NCBI RefSeq assembly: GCF_938045205.1
Contig: NZ_CALIMY010000025.1
Span: forward strand, 1 to 20,634
Direction: 5' to 3'
Source: an uncultured Campylobacter sp.
GTDB taxonomy: Bacteria; Campylobacterota; Campylobacteria; Campylobacterales; Campylobacteraceae
Length of the DNA stretch: 20,634 nucleotides
Part shown: piece by piece, positions 1-7,247 of the stretch
Layout: each line of letters begins with the position of its first letter
Numbering within the stretch: the first letter of the stretch is position 1
Notes under the pieces: generated by a model
What the model was told of the DNA's origin: nothing
Databases searched by the model: none
What the model saw: the letters and a program-made list of their open reading frames with translations, nothing else
Translations under genes and position numbers: made by a program

Positions 1-310
1 TAGGGGATTTTTTTAAAATCGCTCGCGCCTTTACTCAAATTTTACTCCAATCTTTATTCAAATTTCGCCAGACTCGCCATTTGGACAAAATTTTAAAGCC
101 CTTGAGAGTGCGGAATTTCAAAATTTCACTCGTGTGAGGCAAATTTTAAAATTTTATCCACGGGATGCGAAAAATCTTTAAAATTTTACCTCGCCGCCGG
201 GCCGCCGCTGCGCTTATGCGCGCCGCTTTTTAGTGTTAAGACGCCCGCCGCTGCGCCCATTGTCGGAAATTTTATCTGCAAGCTAGCAGGGAGCTTGGGC
301 GCGGTAAAGC
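1..310. other. Intergenic stretch, no gene seen
   Basis: No open frame with a recognisable protein is visible here. The first half is dominated by AAATTTTAAAATTTT-like words at roughly 25-50 base spacing. Around 201-258 a GC-rich patch contains a short GCGC-TTAT-GCGC hairpin (210-221) and two copies of the word CGCCGCTGCGC. A weak AAGCT/AGCTT hairpin lies near 279-295. This is probably the spacer downstream of the ribH-nusB-pyrF operon. No convincing terminator with a T tract was seen. Confidence 0.5.
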
Positions 311-514
311 TTAAACGTTTTTAATCCCAAACGGAGTAAATTTACGCTTCCGCCTTGCGCCAAATGCAAAAATCTGATACGTTTGTTTCAAACTCCAACG
401 GATTTTGTAAAAAGACGGCAGCGGCGCTTCGACGTCATCCGAGCCGCCTTTGTGCGATGATTTAATTAAAATTTCTTTCGCGCTAAAACCATGCTTAAAA
501 TAATTTTTCACCAA
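311..514 (-). CDS. Doubtful small hypothetical ORF downstream of pyrF
   Basis: A 67-codon frame lies 20 nt downstream of the pyrF stop on the same strand. Its only start is a TTG with no clear Shine-Dalgarno sequence. The product is basic (a RRKRK run near residue 55) and has no signal peptide, membrane segment or family motif that I recognise. It could be a translated operon tail or chance. It is listed only because it is co-directional and closely spaced. Confidence 0.15.
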   Translation of the reverse strand: MVKNYFKHGFSAKEILIKSSHKGGSDDVEAPLPSFYKIRWSLKQTYQIFAFGARRKRKFTPFGIKNV

Positions 515-534
515 ATTCTACGCAGGCTCGAGCG

Positions 535-1221
535 CTAAATTTGACCCAAAATTCGCTCGCAAATTTCGCGCGGATCGGCGCTTCGATAGATCGGGCGACC
601 GACCACGATAAAATCCGCTCCAGCCTCGCGCGCGACATCCAGATTTGCTACTCGCTTTTGATCTGCTGCACTCTCGCCAAACGGCCTTACGCCCGGGCAG
701 AGCGTGATAAAATTTGCACTCGTGGCGTCCTTTATCAGGCGGCTCTCGAACGCCGAGCAGACCATGCCGTCAAGCCCCGCTTCGTAGCTCATCACGCCAA
801 ATTTGCGCACGGCTTCGCTTAAATTTTGCTCGTAAACCGCGCTAAATTCGGTCTCGTCAAAGCTCGTTAGCGCAGAGACTGCAAGCACTAGCGGACGCGA
901 AGCTAGCTTGCCCAGTCGCTCCATCACCGTCGCCATCGCGCGCTTGCCGCTGCTTGCATGCACGTTTATCATATCGACGCCGAGCTTAGCGATCTCCTCG
1001 GCGGCATCAGCCATCGTGTTTGGGATGTCGTAGAGCTTTAGATCGAGGAAAATTTTAAAATTTCCAAGCTTTTTTAGCTCCTCCACAAAGCCCGCTCCGT
1101 CGCGCAAATAAGTTCGCAACCCAACTTTGAGCCAAATTTTATCCGAAAAGTCTGCAAGCTCGCCCGCTAGCTGTAAGCACTGCTGCTTTGAGCCCAGATC
1201 AAGCGCGACGCATAGCTTCAC
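535..1221 (-). CDS. pyrF: Orotidine 5'-phosphate decarboxylase
   Basis: Decarboxylates OMP to UMP, the last step of de novo pyrimidine synthesis in the cytoplasm. The protein is 228 aa, normal for the bacterial TIM-barrel family. It shows the N-terminal VALDL strand, the catalytic motif DLKLYDIPNT with Asp60, Lys62 and Asp65, the CPGVRP phosphate-loop region near residue 175, and the C-terminal VVGRPIYRS phosphate-binding motif. The start is a GTG (1219-1221) whose last two bases are shared with the TGA stop of nusB (GTGA overlap), so translation is probably coupled. It is the last clear gene of a ribH-nusB-pyrF operon; C. jejuni has the order kdsA-ribH-nusB-pyrF. Confidence 0.97.
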   Translation of the reverse strand: MKLCVALDLGSKQQCLQLAGELADFSDKIWLKVGLRTYLRDGAGFVEELKKLGNFKIFLDLKLYDIPNTMADAAEEIAKLGVDMINVHASSGKRAMATVMERLGKLASRPLVLAVSALTSFDETEFSAVYEQNLSEAVRKFGVMSYEAGLDGMVCSAFESRLIKDATSANFITLCPGVRPFGESAADQKRVANLDVAREAGADFIVVGRPIYRSADPREICERILGQI

Positions 1222-2246
1222 CGTTTATCCTTGCCGCGTACTGCGCCTTTGCTGCCTGCTGGTCTTTTTGAGAGAGCGCCTCTGTCGCCCGCAGATTTTT
1301 TCGGCGCAGTAGAGCTTTTGCGCCCAGCGCTACTTTTCGGCGCAGTATTTTTACCCGCAGCGCCCTTTTTCGGTGCTGTGCTTTTGCCGACTCTGAAATT
1401 TCTATCCGCGCCCTCTTTTTTCGGCGCGGCGTCTTTGCCTCGTTCGCCTGCCTTAAAATTTTTACCTCGCTCGCCCGTTTTGAAATTTTTGCCAGTTTTC
1501 TCCGTCCAGAATTTATCTCCGGTCTTGAAATTCTTCTCCGTTTTAAATTTTTTGCTCGCGGCGGATTCGGATTTTTTTGCGGACGCGCTGCGAGTTTTCA
1601 AATTAGCGGGCTTTTTAGACGGTCTGCTTCTGCTCGCCGTAGTATTTTTCGGCGTGCCGCTCCTCTTTGCTCTCGTAAAATTTTTCGTCTCGCCGTCCGC
1701 GCCTGCGGGAATGAAATTTTTCGCCGTATCGTCGCTGTCCGAAACAGCGGAGCTTTTCGCCGCAGCGGGCTTGGAATTTTCGCTTGCCGTCGATGATAGC
1801 TCAGAATTTACGCCTGCCGCCGTATTCGGCTTGGAAATTTTATCCGTCGCGATGTTTACGGGGCTATCTTTTAGCGCGTCCAGCACGCCGTTTATAAATC
1901 TTGGCGAGATGCCAAGCTCCTTGGCGGAGTTGATCGCTTCGTTGATGACGATGCCCGCATCGGTGTCCGTAAAGCGCAGTTCATACGCCCCGAGCCGCAG
2001 TATCGCGCGCTCCAGAGCCGAAATTTCGGCGAGCTTGAATTCCTTTAAATTTTCATCTATCAGCGCATCGACTGCGGCGAGATTTTCGCTAGCGCCGCGC
2101 AGAAGCGCCAGTGTCCAGTTGCGCTGCTCGTTGCGAATGCGCTTTTCTTCCAGATATTCGTCCGCGAAGTCCTCGCCGCCGCCGTTCATATCCCGGGAGT
2201 AGAGCAGCGAGATCGCAGCGAGCCTGGCTTGGTGTCTGGTGGCCAT
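1218..2246 (-). CDS. nusB: Transcription antitermination factor NusB with a long basic low-complexity tail
   Basis: NusB pairs with NusE (ribosomal protein S10) and binds boxA RNA to promote antitermination, chiefly on rRNA operons. Residues 1 to about 128 are a complete NusB fold: N-terminal ATRHQARLAAISLLYS, then ERAILRLGAYEL (79-90), INEAINSAKELG (101-112) and FINGVLDAL (117-125). The usual family length is about 130-140 aa, but this frame runs on to 342 aa. The extra roughly 210 residues are rich in Lys, Ser, Ala and Gly, with near-repeats of KNFKTGERG (around 260-285) and APKK, and look disordered and strongly basic. The ATG lies 1 nt after the ribH stop. The tail may bind nucleic acid, but that is inference. 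Frame continuity into pyrF (GTGA overlap) argues that the tail is translated. Confidence 0.93.
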   Translation of the reverse strand: MATRHQARLAAISLLYSRDMNGGGEDFADEYLEEKRIRNEQRNWTLALLRGASENLAAVDALIDENLKEFKLAEISALERAILRLGAYELRFTDTDAGIVINEAINSAKELGISPRFINGVLDALKDSPVNIATDKISKPNTAAGVNSELSSTASENSKPAAAKSSAVSDSDDTAKNFIPAGADGETKNFTRAKRSGTPKNTTASRSRPSKKPANLKTRSASAKKSESAASKKFKTEKNFKTGDKFWTEKTGKNFKTGERGKNFKAGERGKDAAPKKEGADRNFRVGKSTAPKKGAAGKNTAPKSSAGRKSSTAPKKSAGDRGALSKRPAGSKGAVRGKDKR

Positions 2247-2247
2247 T

Positions 2248-2718
2248 TTACGCCTTTATGTTGCGAAATAGGCTTAGAAGCTCGATCGCGCTGCTCATCG
2301 CTTCAAAGCCCTTGTTGCCGGCCTTTGAACCTGCTCGCTCGATCGCCTGCTCGATATTATCGGTAGTCAGCACGCCGAAAGTCACGGGCGCGCCGTATTT
2401 TAGCATAGTGTTTGCGATACCCTTACTTACCTCGGCGCTTACGTAGTCAAAATGCGGTGTAGAGCCGCGGATCACCGCACCTAGGCAGACGACGGCGTCG
2501 TAGAGCTTGAAGCTTAGCGCCTTTTCAAGCGCGAGCGGGATCTCAAAAGCGCCCGGCACTAGCATCAGGCTTAAATTTTCCTCCTTGCCGCCGTGGCGCA
2601 AAAACGCATCGTGCGCCCCCTCGACTAGGCGATCGGTGATGATGTGGTTGAAGCGGGCGTTGATGATTAGGATCTTTTCGCTGCCCTTAAGAGCAAGCGA
2701 GCCTTCGATGATTTTCAT
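2248..2718 (-). CDS. ribH: 6,7-dimethyl-8-ribityllumazine synthase
   Basis: Condenses 5-amino-6-ribitylamino-uracil with dihydroxybutanone phosphate, the penultimate step of riboflavin synthesis; family members usually assemble into 60-mer shells. At 156 aa it has the normal length. Visible motifs are the substrate-binding PGAFEIP (55-61), the CLGAVIRGSTPHFDYV region with catalytic His89, and the GVLTTDNIEQAIERAG C-terminal segment with NKGFEA. The start ATG follows an AAAGGA ribosome-binding site. It is the first gene of the surviving ribH-nusB-pyrF unit; kdsA, which precedes ribH in C. jejuni, is about 13.8 kb away here. Confidence 0.97.
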   Translation of the reverse strand: MKIIEGSLALKGSEKILIINARFNHIITDRLVEGAHDAFLRHGGKEENLSLMLVPGAFEIPLALEKALSFKLYDAVVCLGAVIRGSTPHFDYVSAEVSKGIANTMLKYGAPVTFGVLTTDNIEQAIERAGSKAGNKGFEAMSSAIELLSLFRNIKA

Positions 2719-2859
2719 GATTTTCCTTTGCGTTAAATTTAGCGCTAAGCTTAGCTAAATTCGCCAAAATTCTAAATTAATTTCAGCATCGCGACGCTTG
2801 AAATTATGAGAAATAACAGGCGCTTTGCGCGCAGAAATTTTCTCGCAGCGGAGGAATAC

Positions 2860-3180
2860 GCCCGGCATCACGGCGCTGATCGTATCGATGGCCGTTCATA
2901 GGCTTAGCGTGAGTATGAAAATATGCAAAGCAGACTCACCTCCGAGTCCTCTTCTAGCGCGACGATCGTTTCAAGAAAGACGATAAAAAGGATGCCGATC
3001 CCGCGTATAGAACGTATGCGAGCGCCGCGCTATGTATTAAAAGCAAGCATGAATATAAAAAGTTCGCAATCGCGCAGATGACGGTAAATAGCCGCTCGTG
3101 CGTACCGGCAGCGCGCTTAAGCCCCGTAAGCCCAGCCGCACTCAAAAAGCGCTACGATGATGACAGAAGCAAAGCCTTTG
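2860..3180 (-). pseudogene. Remnant of a small multidrug resistance (SMR/EmrE-SugE type) efflux gene
   Basis: Translating the minus strand from about 3176 gives FASVIIVALFECGWAYG and then a stop. A shifted frame continues GLKRAAGTHERLFTVICAIANF, with AALAYVLYAG further on, and the first frame resumes with IGILFIVFLETIVALEE. Read together these match the SMR layout: TM1 with its essential Glu (ALFE), the GW..GLK.A motif, TM2, the AYxLYxGIG motif, and TM3 ending in a Glu-rich turn. At least two frame changes and stop codons break it, and no start codon or ribosome-binding site is evident. In the family, SMR proteins are four-helix proton-coupled exporters of cationic compounds. The extent is approximate, and the assignment rests on composite reading by eye. 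Confidence 0.55.
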
Positions 3181-3261
3181 GTTATTCGAAATCGCCTAAA
3201 TTTTAAATTTAAAGCGCGATTGTGATGGCTTAGATTAAAATTTATCTTAAAATTAATCCTA

Positions 3262-3280
3262 AATAATAAATTTTATTATT
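3262..3280. promoter_or_regulatory. Candidate Fur box upstream of sodB
   Basis: A perfect 9-bp inverted repeat with one central base, AATAATAAA-T-TTTATTATT, lies just upstream of the sodB -10 box. It resembles the AT-rich palindromes bound by epsilonproteobacterial Fur, and sodB is a known Fur target in Helicobacter and related species. Binding here is inferred from position and symmetry. Confidence 0.5.
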
Positions 3281-3298
3281 CGTTTAGAAATTTTAGGC

Positions 3299-3304
3299 TA
3301 TAAT
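3299..3304 (+). promoter_or_regulatory. sodB promoter -10 box (TATAAT)
   Basis: A consensus TATAAT lies 30 bases before the sodB start codon. The upstream DNA is AT-rich, with no obvious -35, as is usual for Campylobacter sigma-70 promoters. It predicts a short 5' leader of about 20-25 nt. Confidence 0.65.
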
Positions 3305-3334
3305 CGCTTCAAAATTCATTTCAAGGAGAGAAAG

Positions 3335-3958
3335 ATGTTTAAACTTAGAGAGTTGCCGTTCGATGCGGCGCACAACGCGGTCGTAAGTAAAGAAACCTGT
3401 GATTATCACCACGGCAAGCATCACGCGACCTATGTGGCAAATTTGAATAAACTTACCGAATCGGGTGAGTTTGCGGGCAAGGGGCTTTACGAGATCGTAA
3501 CGGCTGCTAGCGGCGGGCTTTTTAACAACGCAGCGCAGGTTTACAACCACGATTTTTACTGGGATTGCATCGCAAAGCCTAGTGAGCCGTCTGCGGAGCT
3601 AAAATCGGCGCTGGCGGAAAATTTTACGGATTTTAAAAGCGAGTTTTTGGCTGCTGCTACGGCGCATTTTGGCTCGGGCTGGGTTTGGCTCGCTTACGAT
3701 CCGAAATCGGGCAAGCTTTGCATCAAAGCGACCCAAAACGCCGCCACGCCGGTGACCGAAGGGCTCGTGCCGCTTCTAGTCGTGGACGTTTGGGAGCACG
3801 CGTATTACATCGACGAGTACAACGCGCGTCCGAAATATTTGGAGAAATTCTACGCAGGCATCAACTGGGAGTTCGTCTCAAGCGCCTACGAATGGGCTAA
3901 AAAAGAGGGTCTCGGCTCGGTGAAATTTTATATCGACGAGCTTCACGGCAGAGATTAA
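3335..3958 (+). CDS. sodB: Iron superoxide dismutase
   Basis: Converts superoxide to oxygen and hydrogen peroxide; a cytoplasmic dimer in the Fe/Mn SOD family. The protein is 207 aa, close to the usual 190-220. Metal ligands are visible as His25 (HHGKHH), His72 (NHDFYW), Asp151 and His155 (DVWEHAYYIDEY). Gln68 in NNAAQVYNH is the position that marks iron-type rather than manganese-type enzymes. AAGGAG precedes the ATG. It stands alone on the plus strand behind its own promoter and a Fur-like palindrome, so iron-responsive control is likely. Confidence 0.97.
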   Translation: MFKLRELPFDAAHNAVVSKETCDYHHGKHHATYVANLNKLTESGEFAGKGLYEIVTAASGGLFNNAAQVYNHDFYWDCIAKPSEPSAELKSALAENFTDFKSEFLAAATAHFGSGWVWLAYDPKSGKLCIKATQNAATPVTEGLVPLLVVDVWEHAYYIDEYNARPKYLEKFYAGINWEFVSSAYEWAKKEGLGSVKFYIDELHGRD

Positions 3959-4496
3959 ATTTTAAAATTTAAGCGCACGCGACGATACAAAAATCTGGGT
4001 CCGTCGCGCTTCGCTTGCGTAAATTTTAAATTGCGCGTGCACGCCACAAACGGAAGCGGTGCTACCCGCAGATCCAAAATTCATTTAAACGCATAATCCG
4101 AGTAGAGCGGATACGGCTCGCGCAGTACACAAAGCTGAAATCTCTTAAGCGCCCGTAGGTTCGCTGTGGATTGGCTGCAGACACGGCGCGAATAGGACAG
4201 CACTCACTATTTGTAGCACCGAAATCGCTTAAACGTGCCGCATGTTCGCCATGGACGCAGATTTGCTGCAGAGGACGTGAACGCCGCCCGCAAATCACTT
4301 AGACGCACCGTAGGCAACCCTGGACGATAACCGCTGCGTCGTTTAGCGTACGCGGTTGATCGCTTAAAATTTTAGTTCAAAGCTAGCGGCTAAATTTCGG
4401 GATTTTTCTCGGAATTTGGCCGAAGCAATATTTCTTTTCAATCTATCTTTAAATTTAAAAATTCATCAAAGCTCGGGCGCCAAGTCCAATCAAAAT
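3959..4496. repeat. Intergenic region with about four degenerate repeats of 60-85 bases
   Basis: No gene is supported between sodB and the LysE-family gene. Units begin at about 4077, 4138, 4222 and 4292 with variants of AAATCGCTTAAACGC, followed by a CCGTAGGTTCGC-like word and, in the last three, a GTGGA, ATGGA or CTGGA word. Spacings are about 61, 84 and 70 bases, so the copies have diverged by substitutions and indels. A last GATCGCTTAAAATTTT near 4358 may be a fifth partial copy. The unit has no coding signature I can recognise. Confidence 0.45.
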
Positions 4497-5078
4497 TTAA
4501 CCCAAAATCATCCACAGCCCGATCGCACACATCAGCACCGAGCAGAAAATTTCGAGGTATTTCAGATGGGTTTTCAGCAGATTTTTTAGCACCGCTCCGC
4601 CCAGCGTGTAGATGCTAAGACAGATGCTTTCGCTGGCGCACAAGATCGCCACGAGAGCGAAAGTGCGCGCGCCGAAAAGATTGTCCGCGTCCAAAAATGG
4701 CGGAAAGAGTGCGGTAAAAAATATCCATGCCTTGGGGTTTGAGACCGCGACTACGAGGCCTTGGAAGAAGATATTTTCGCTGCGCTTCTGTTTTTGCAGC
4801 TTGAAATTTCCGCGCGCTAAAAAGGTCGTGACGCCAAGATAGAAGATATACGCGCCGCCTAAAATTTTAATTGCGCTAAGCGCCGCAGGGTGCGCAAGCA
4901 GAATGCCCGCGACGCCGAATATGCACGCAAGCGCCACGGCTGCGACGCCCAGCACCTGCGCTAGCAACGCAGGCAGCGCCCTAAGATAGCCGCGCGCGAT
5001 GCCGAGATTTAGCGCGTAGGTCATGTTGATGCCCGGCATCAGCGATATCGGAAAGATCGTAAGGAAAAATAGAAGCAT
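4497..5078 (-). CDS. LysE/RhtB-family amino-acid exporter
   Basis: An inner-membrane protein of the LysE translocator superfamily, which exports amino acids such as lysine, threonine or homoserine. The protein is 193 aa against a usual 200-210. Visible are an N-terminal hydrophobic helix with a PGINM motif (the family's PGPxx turn near residue 15), an aromatic/Gly-rich LGGAYIFYLGV helix near residue 75, and the SNPKAWIFFTALFP motif near 115-128 that is typical of RhtB-like members. Six hydrophobic segments can be counted. The substrate cannot be told from sequence. The ATG follows an AGGGG-type site. It is transcribed alone. Confidence 0.88.
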   Translation of the reverse strand: MLLFFLTIFPISLMPGINMTYALNLGIARGYLRALPALLAQVLGVAAVALACIFGVAGILLAHPAALSAIKILGGAYIFYLGVTTFLARGNFKLQKQKRSENIFFQGLVVAVSNPKAWIFFTALFPPFLDADNLFGARTFALVAILCASESICLSIYTLGGAVLKNLLKTHLKYLEIFCSVLMCAIGLWMILG

Positions 5079-5150
5079 TGCAAACCCCTAAATTGCGGCT
5101 AAATTTTAAATTTATCGCGAGCCTGTCGCGGAAATTTTAAGGCGCGGCGG

Positions 5151-5175
5151 CGAATGAAATTTTAAAATTCCGCCG
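5151..5175. repeat. 25-bp direct repeat, copy 1
   Basis: This starts CGAATGAAATTTTAAAATTC and ends CGCCG, and is perfectly repeated at 5472-5496. The two copies bracket the 296-base segment that holds the three hairpins at 5272-5410. The core is the AAATTTTAAAATTT word common throughout this window, but the flanks match too. Confidence 0.75.
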
Positions 5176-5271
5176 CGTCTTTTTGCGATTATCATCACGC
5201 TTGCACGGCACGTGCAGATAAAATTTTAAAATTCTGACGCCCGCTTCGCTAGACGCGTCCAAGCTTTTTAC

Positions 5272-5319
5272 GGGGCGGGAAGGGGGCCTCGGTTGCGAGG
5301 TCGCTCCCCTTCCCGCCCC
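5272..5319. repeat. Strong two-stage hairpin (14-bp plus 5-bp stems)
   Basis: Arms 5272-5285 (GGGGCGGGAAGGGG) and 5306-5319 are perfect reverse complements. Nested inside is CCTCG-GTTG-CGAGG (5287-5300). It is not followed by a T tract on either strand within a few bases, so a plain intrinsic terminator is less likely than a REP-like element or a structured RNA. It sits between the converging-side end of the NSS gene and the start of the LysE-family gene. Confidence 0.6.
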
Positions 5320-5355
5320 AAACCCCACCTAACTCCCGACGACGCTTTACAAGGG

Positions 5356-5370
5356 GCAGGCTACGCCTGC
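5356..5370. repeat. Short hairpin GCAGGC-TAC-GCCTGC
   Basis: A 6-bp perfect stem with a 3-base loop, 36 bases beyond the larger hairpin and inside the same direct-repeat-bounded segment. Function unknown. Confidence 0.45.
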
Positions 5371-5392
5371 GCTGAATTTATATTATAACTGC

Positions 5393-5410
5393 GGTGCGGT
5401 GTCTCGCACC
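5393..5410. repeat. Short hairpin GGTGCG-GTGTCT-CGCACC
   Basis: A 6-bp perfect stem with a 6-base loop. It is the third consecutive hairpin of the segment bounded by the 25-bp direct repeats. Function unknown. Confidence 0.4.
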
Positions 5411-5471
5411 TAGTCGCAAGACCGCCGTGCCGCAAGTTTCAATACAATGTGCCGCAGTGTGTGTAACAGAT

Positions 5472-5496
5472 CGAATGAAATTTTAAAATTCCGCCG
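5472..5496. repeat. 25-bp direct repeat, copy 2
   Basis: Identical to 5151-5175. It lies 39 bases before the stop codon end of the NSS transporter gene, which reads toward it on the minus strand. Confidence 0.75.
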
Positions 5497-5534
5497 TGGG
5501 CAAATTTAAATTTAAAACTCTCGCGGCTTTAAAT

Positions 5535-6902
5535 TTAGCCGAAAATCCCGTATCCGAAGATCACCGCGATGATAAGCGGCAAGATAAATTTGACGTACAA
5601 AAACCAAACTCCCGCGAGCCTTGCGCTCAAATCGCCTTCGTTAGTAAGCTCGTAGATCGCGTCCTTTTTCAGCACCCAGCCCACGTAGATGCAGCACAGC
5701 AGCGCCGTTAGCACGAAAAAGACGTTCGCGCTTACGAAGTCGAAGGCGTCAAAAACCGAGCGCCCTAGAATTTTAATGTCCGCAAGCACGCTGCTTGAGA
5801 GTATGCAGGGTAGGTTGCCGAGCACGAAGACGCCGCCGAGCGTTAAATTTACCGCCTTTAGCGTTGAAAAGCCGAAGCGCTCCTCGACGAAATTTATAAT
5901 GACCTGATAGATCGTTATCGACGTCGTAAGCGCGGCGATGAGCAAAATCGAGAGAAAGACCACCGCGACGGCGTTGCCGAACGGCATGTGCGAAAACGCG
6001 ATCGGCAAGCTCTTAAAAACTAACGACGAGCCGCTGCTCGGCTCAAGCCCCGCGCTAAAGAGCGACGGGAAGATCATAAAGCCCGCAAGCACGGCGATGA
6101 GGGTGTTTACGACTGCGGTGATGGTGGCCGTTTGCATCAGCTTCTCGTCTTTGTTTAAAAAGCTCGATAGCGTGATCATGACGCCGAATCCGAGCGAGAG
6201 CGCGAAAAAGACCTGTCCCAAAACGTCGATCAAAAGCTTGGGCGTAATCTTTGCAAAATCGACGCCGAGATAAAATTTCACGCCTTCCTTTGCTCCTTCC
6301 AGCGTTAAATTCGTAAGGATCACCGCGATGAAGCACAAAAATAGCGCTGGCATTAGAAATTTTACGAATTTTTCGATCCCCTCGATGATGCCGTTTTTCA
6401 AAATGTACCAGTTGATCGCTATGAAAACGATCGTGTAAGCTCCGACACCGAGCGGACTATTTTCGATGTGATCTGCGTAGAATTTCTGCGTAAATGCGGG
6501 GTCTGTGATCCGCGCAGAGAGGTCGAAGTTGCCGCTTACGATGTTTACGATATAGGTTAGCACCCAGCCTCCGAGAACCATATAGTAGGCTAAAATTCCA
6601 AACGCGCCGATTACGCCCATGATGCCTACGATTTTCCATGCCGGCTTTATGCGCGAGCCGTCCTTTTTAGGCGCCGTGAAGGCATCGACGCAGTTTCTTA
6701 GCGCACGGCGTCCGATGACGTTTTCTACCAAGATCATCGGGATGCCAAGCACGATCATCGCGATGCAAAATATGAGCACATAGGCGCCACCACCATTTTC
6801 GCCGACTAAATACGGAAACCGCCACGTGCAGCCAAAGCCGATCGTGGCGCCTGCGACGGTTAAGATATATGTGAGCTTGCTGCTCCAGGTCTGTCTCGGC
6901 AC
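5535..6902 (-). CDS. Sodium-dependent transporter of the NSS (SNF) family
   Basis: A sodium-coupled symporter of the neurotransmitter:sodium symporter family with the LeuT fold, which takes up amino acids or related small molecules across the inner membrane. The protein is 455 aa, typical of bacterial members. The hallmark TM1 motif is clear at residues 18-41 (GATIGFGCTWRFPYLVGENG and following GGAY), including the unwound Gly/Asn sodium-site region. About eleven further hydrophobic segments follow. The start is a GTG preceded by TAAGGAGG; that site overlaps the rsfS stop 9 nt upstream, so it is probably co-transcribed with nadD-rsfS. Substrate unknown. Confidence 0.93.
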   Translation of the reverse strand: MPRQTWSSKLTYILTVAGATIGFGCTWRFPYLVGENGGGAYVLIFCIAMIVLGIPMILVENVIGRRALRNCVDAFTAPKKDGSRIKPAWKIVGIMGVIGAFGILAYYMVLGGWVLTYIVNIVSGNFDLSARITDPAFTQKFYADHIENSPLGVGAYTIVFIAINWYILKNGIIEGIEKFVKFLMPALFLCFIAVILTNLTLEGAKEGVKFYLGVDFAKITPKLLIDVLGQVFFALSLGFGVMITLSSFLNKDEKLMQTATITAVVNTLIAVLAGFMIFPSLFSAGLEPSSGSSLVFKSLPIAFSHMPFGNAVAVVFLSILLIAALTTSITIYQVIINFVEERFGFSTLKAVNLTLGGVFVLGNLPCILSSSVLADIKILGRSVFDAFDFVSANVFFVLTALLCCIYVGWVLKKDAIYELTNEGDLSARLAGVWFLYVKFILPLIIAVIFGYGIFG

Positions 6903-6911
6903 GCTCCCTCC

Positions 6912-7247
6912 TTAAAATTGCTCTTTTTTGAGCTTGTCGAGGAAGTCCTCGATATTGTATTTGGCGCGGTAAGTCTCGCTGATGAGATGGACTATGATGT
7001 CGCCGAGATCGACGACGCTCCACTCATCGCCGCTTTCGATAGCCAAAAACTCCTCGCCGAGCGGCTTGAGCACGCTTTTTAGCTCCTCGATGAGTGAGGC
7101 TGCGTGGCGGGCGGTCAGCATAGTGGCGATAACTACGAATTTCGCGATGTATTCGCGCCCCTCCATATCGATGATCTGGACGTCTTCGGCTTTCTTTTCG
7201 TTTAAAATTTCGGCGATCCGCTCCGCCCTTTGCTTTGGATCTTGCAT
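6912..7247 (-). CDS. rsfS: Ribosomal silencing factor RsfS (probable internal start within the nadD frame)
   Basis: RsfS binds ribosomal protein L14 and blocks subunit joining when nutrients are short. From the ATG at 7247 the product is 111 aa, the normal family size. It shows the family core: AERIAEILNEKKAEDVQIIDM, a VVIATMLTARHAASLIEEL segment, then DEWSVVDLGDIIVHLISETYRAKYNIEDF, where W..VDLGDIIVH is the conserved motif. An AAAGGA site sits 6 nt before this ATG, at the spacing of a real start. It is in frame with nadD, so it may also be made as the C-terminal domain of the longer protein. Confidence 0.8.
   Translation of the reverse strand: MQDPKQRAERIAEILNEKKAEDVQIIDMEGREYIAKFVVIATMLTARHAASLIEELKSVLKPLGEEFLAIESGDEWSVVDLGDIIVHLISETYRAKYNIEDFLDKLKKEQF

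Noticed and set aside
1231..2202. Long plus-strand frame (323 codons) opposite nusB
   Set aside because: It mirrors the NusB frame; the product is a Phe/Ala/Pro shadow with no family features, and NusB is unmistakable on the other strand.
2954..3145. 63-codon minus-strand frame as an intact gene
   Set aside because: It holds only the middle of an SMR protein; flanking SMR pieces are in another frame, so it was called part of a pseudogene.
4062..4298. 78-codon minus-strand frame in the sodB downstream spacer
   Set aside because: It runs through the degenerate repeats, with no ribosome-binding site and no recognisable protein.
5137..5328. 63-codon minus-strand frame through the large hairpin
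   Set aside because: It crosses the 14-bp inverted repeat and the direct repeat; its composition is explained by these, not by a protein.
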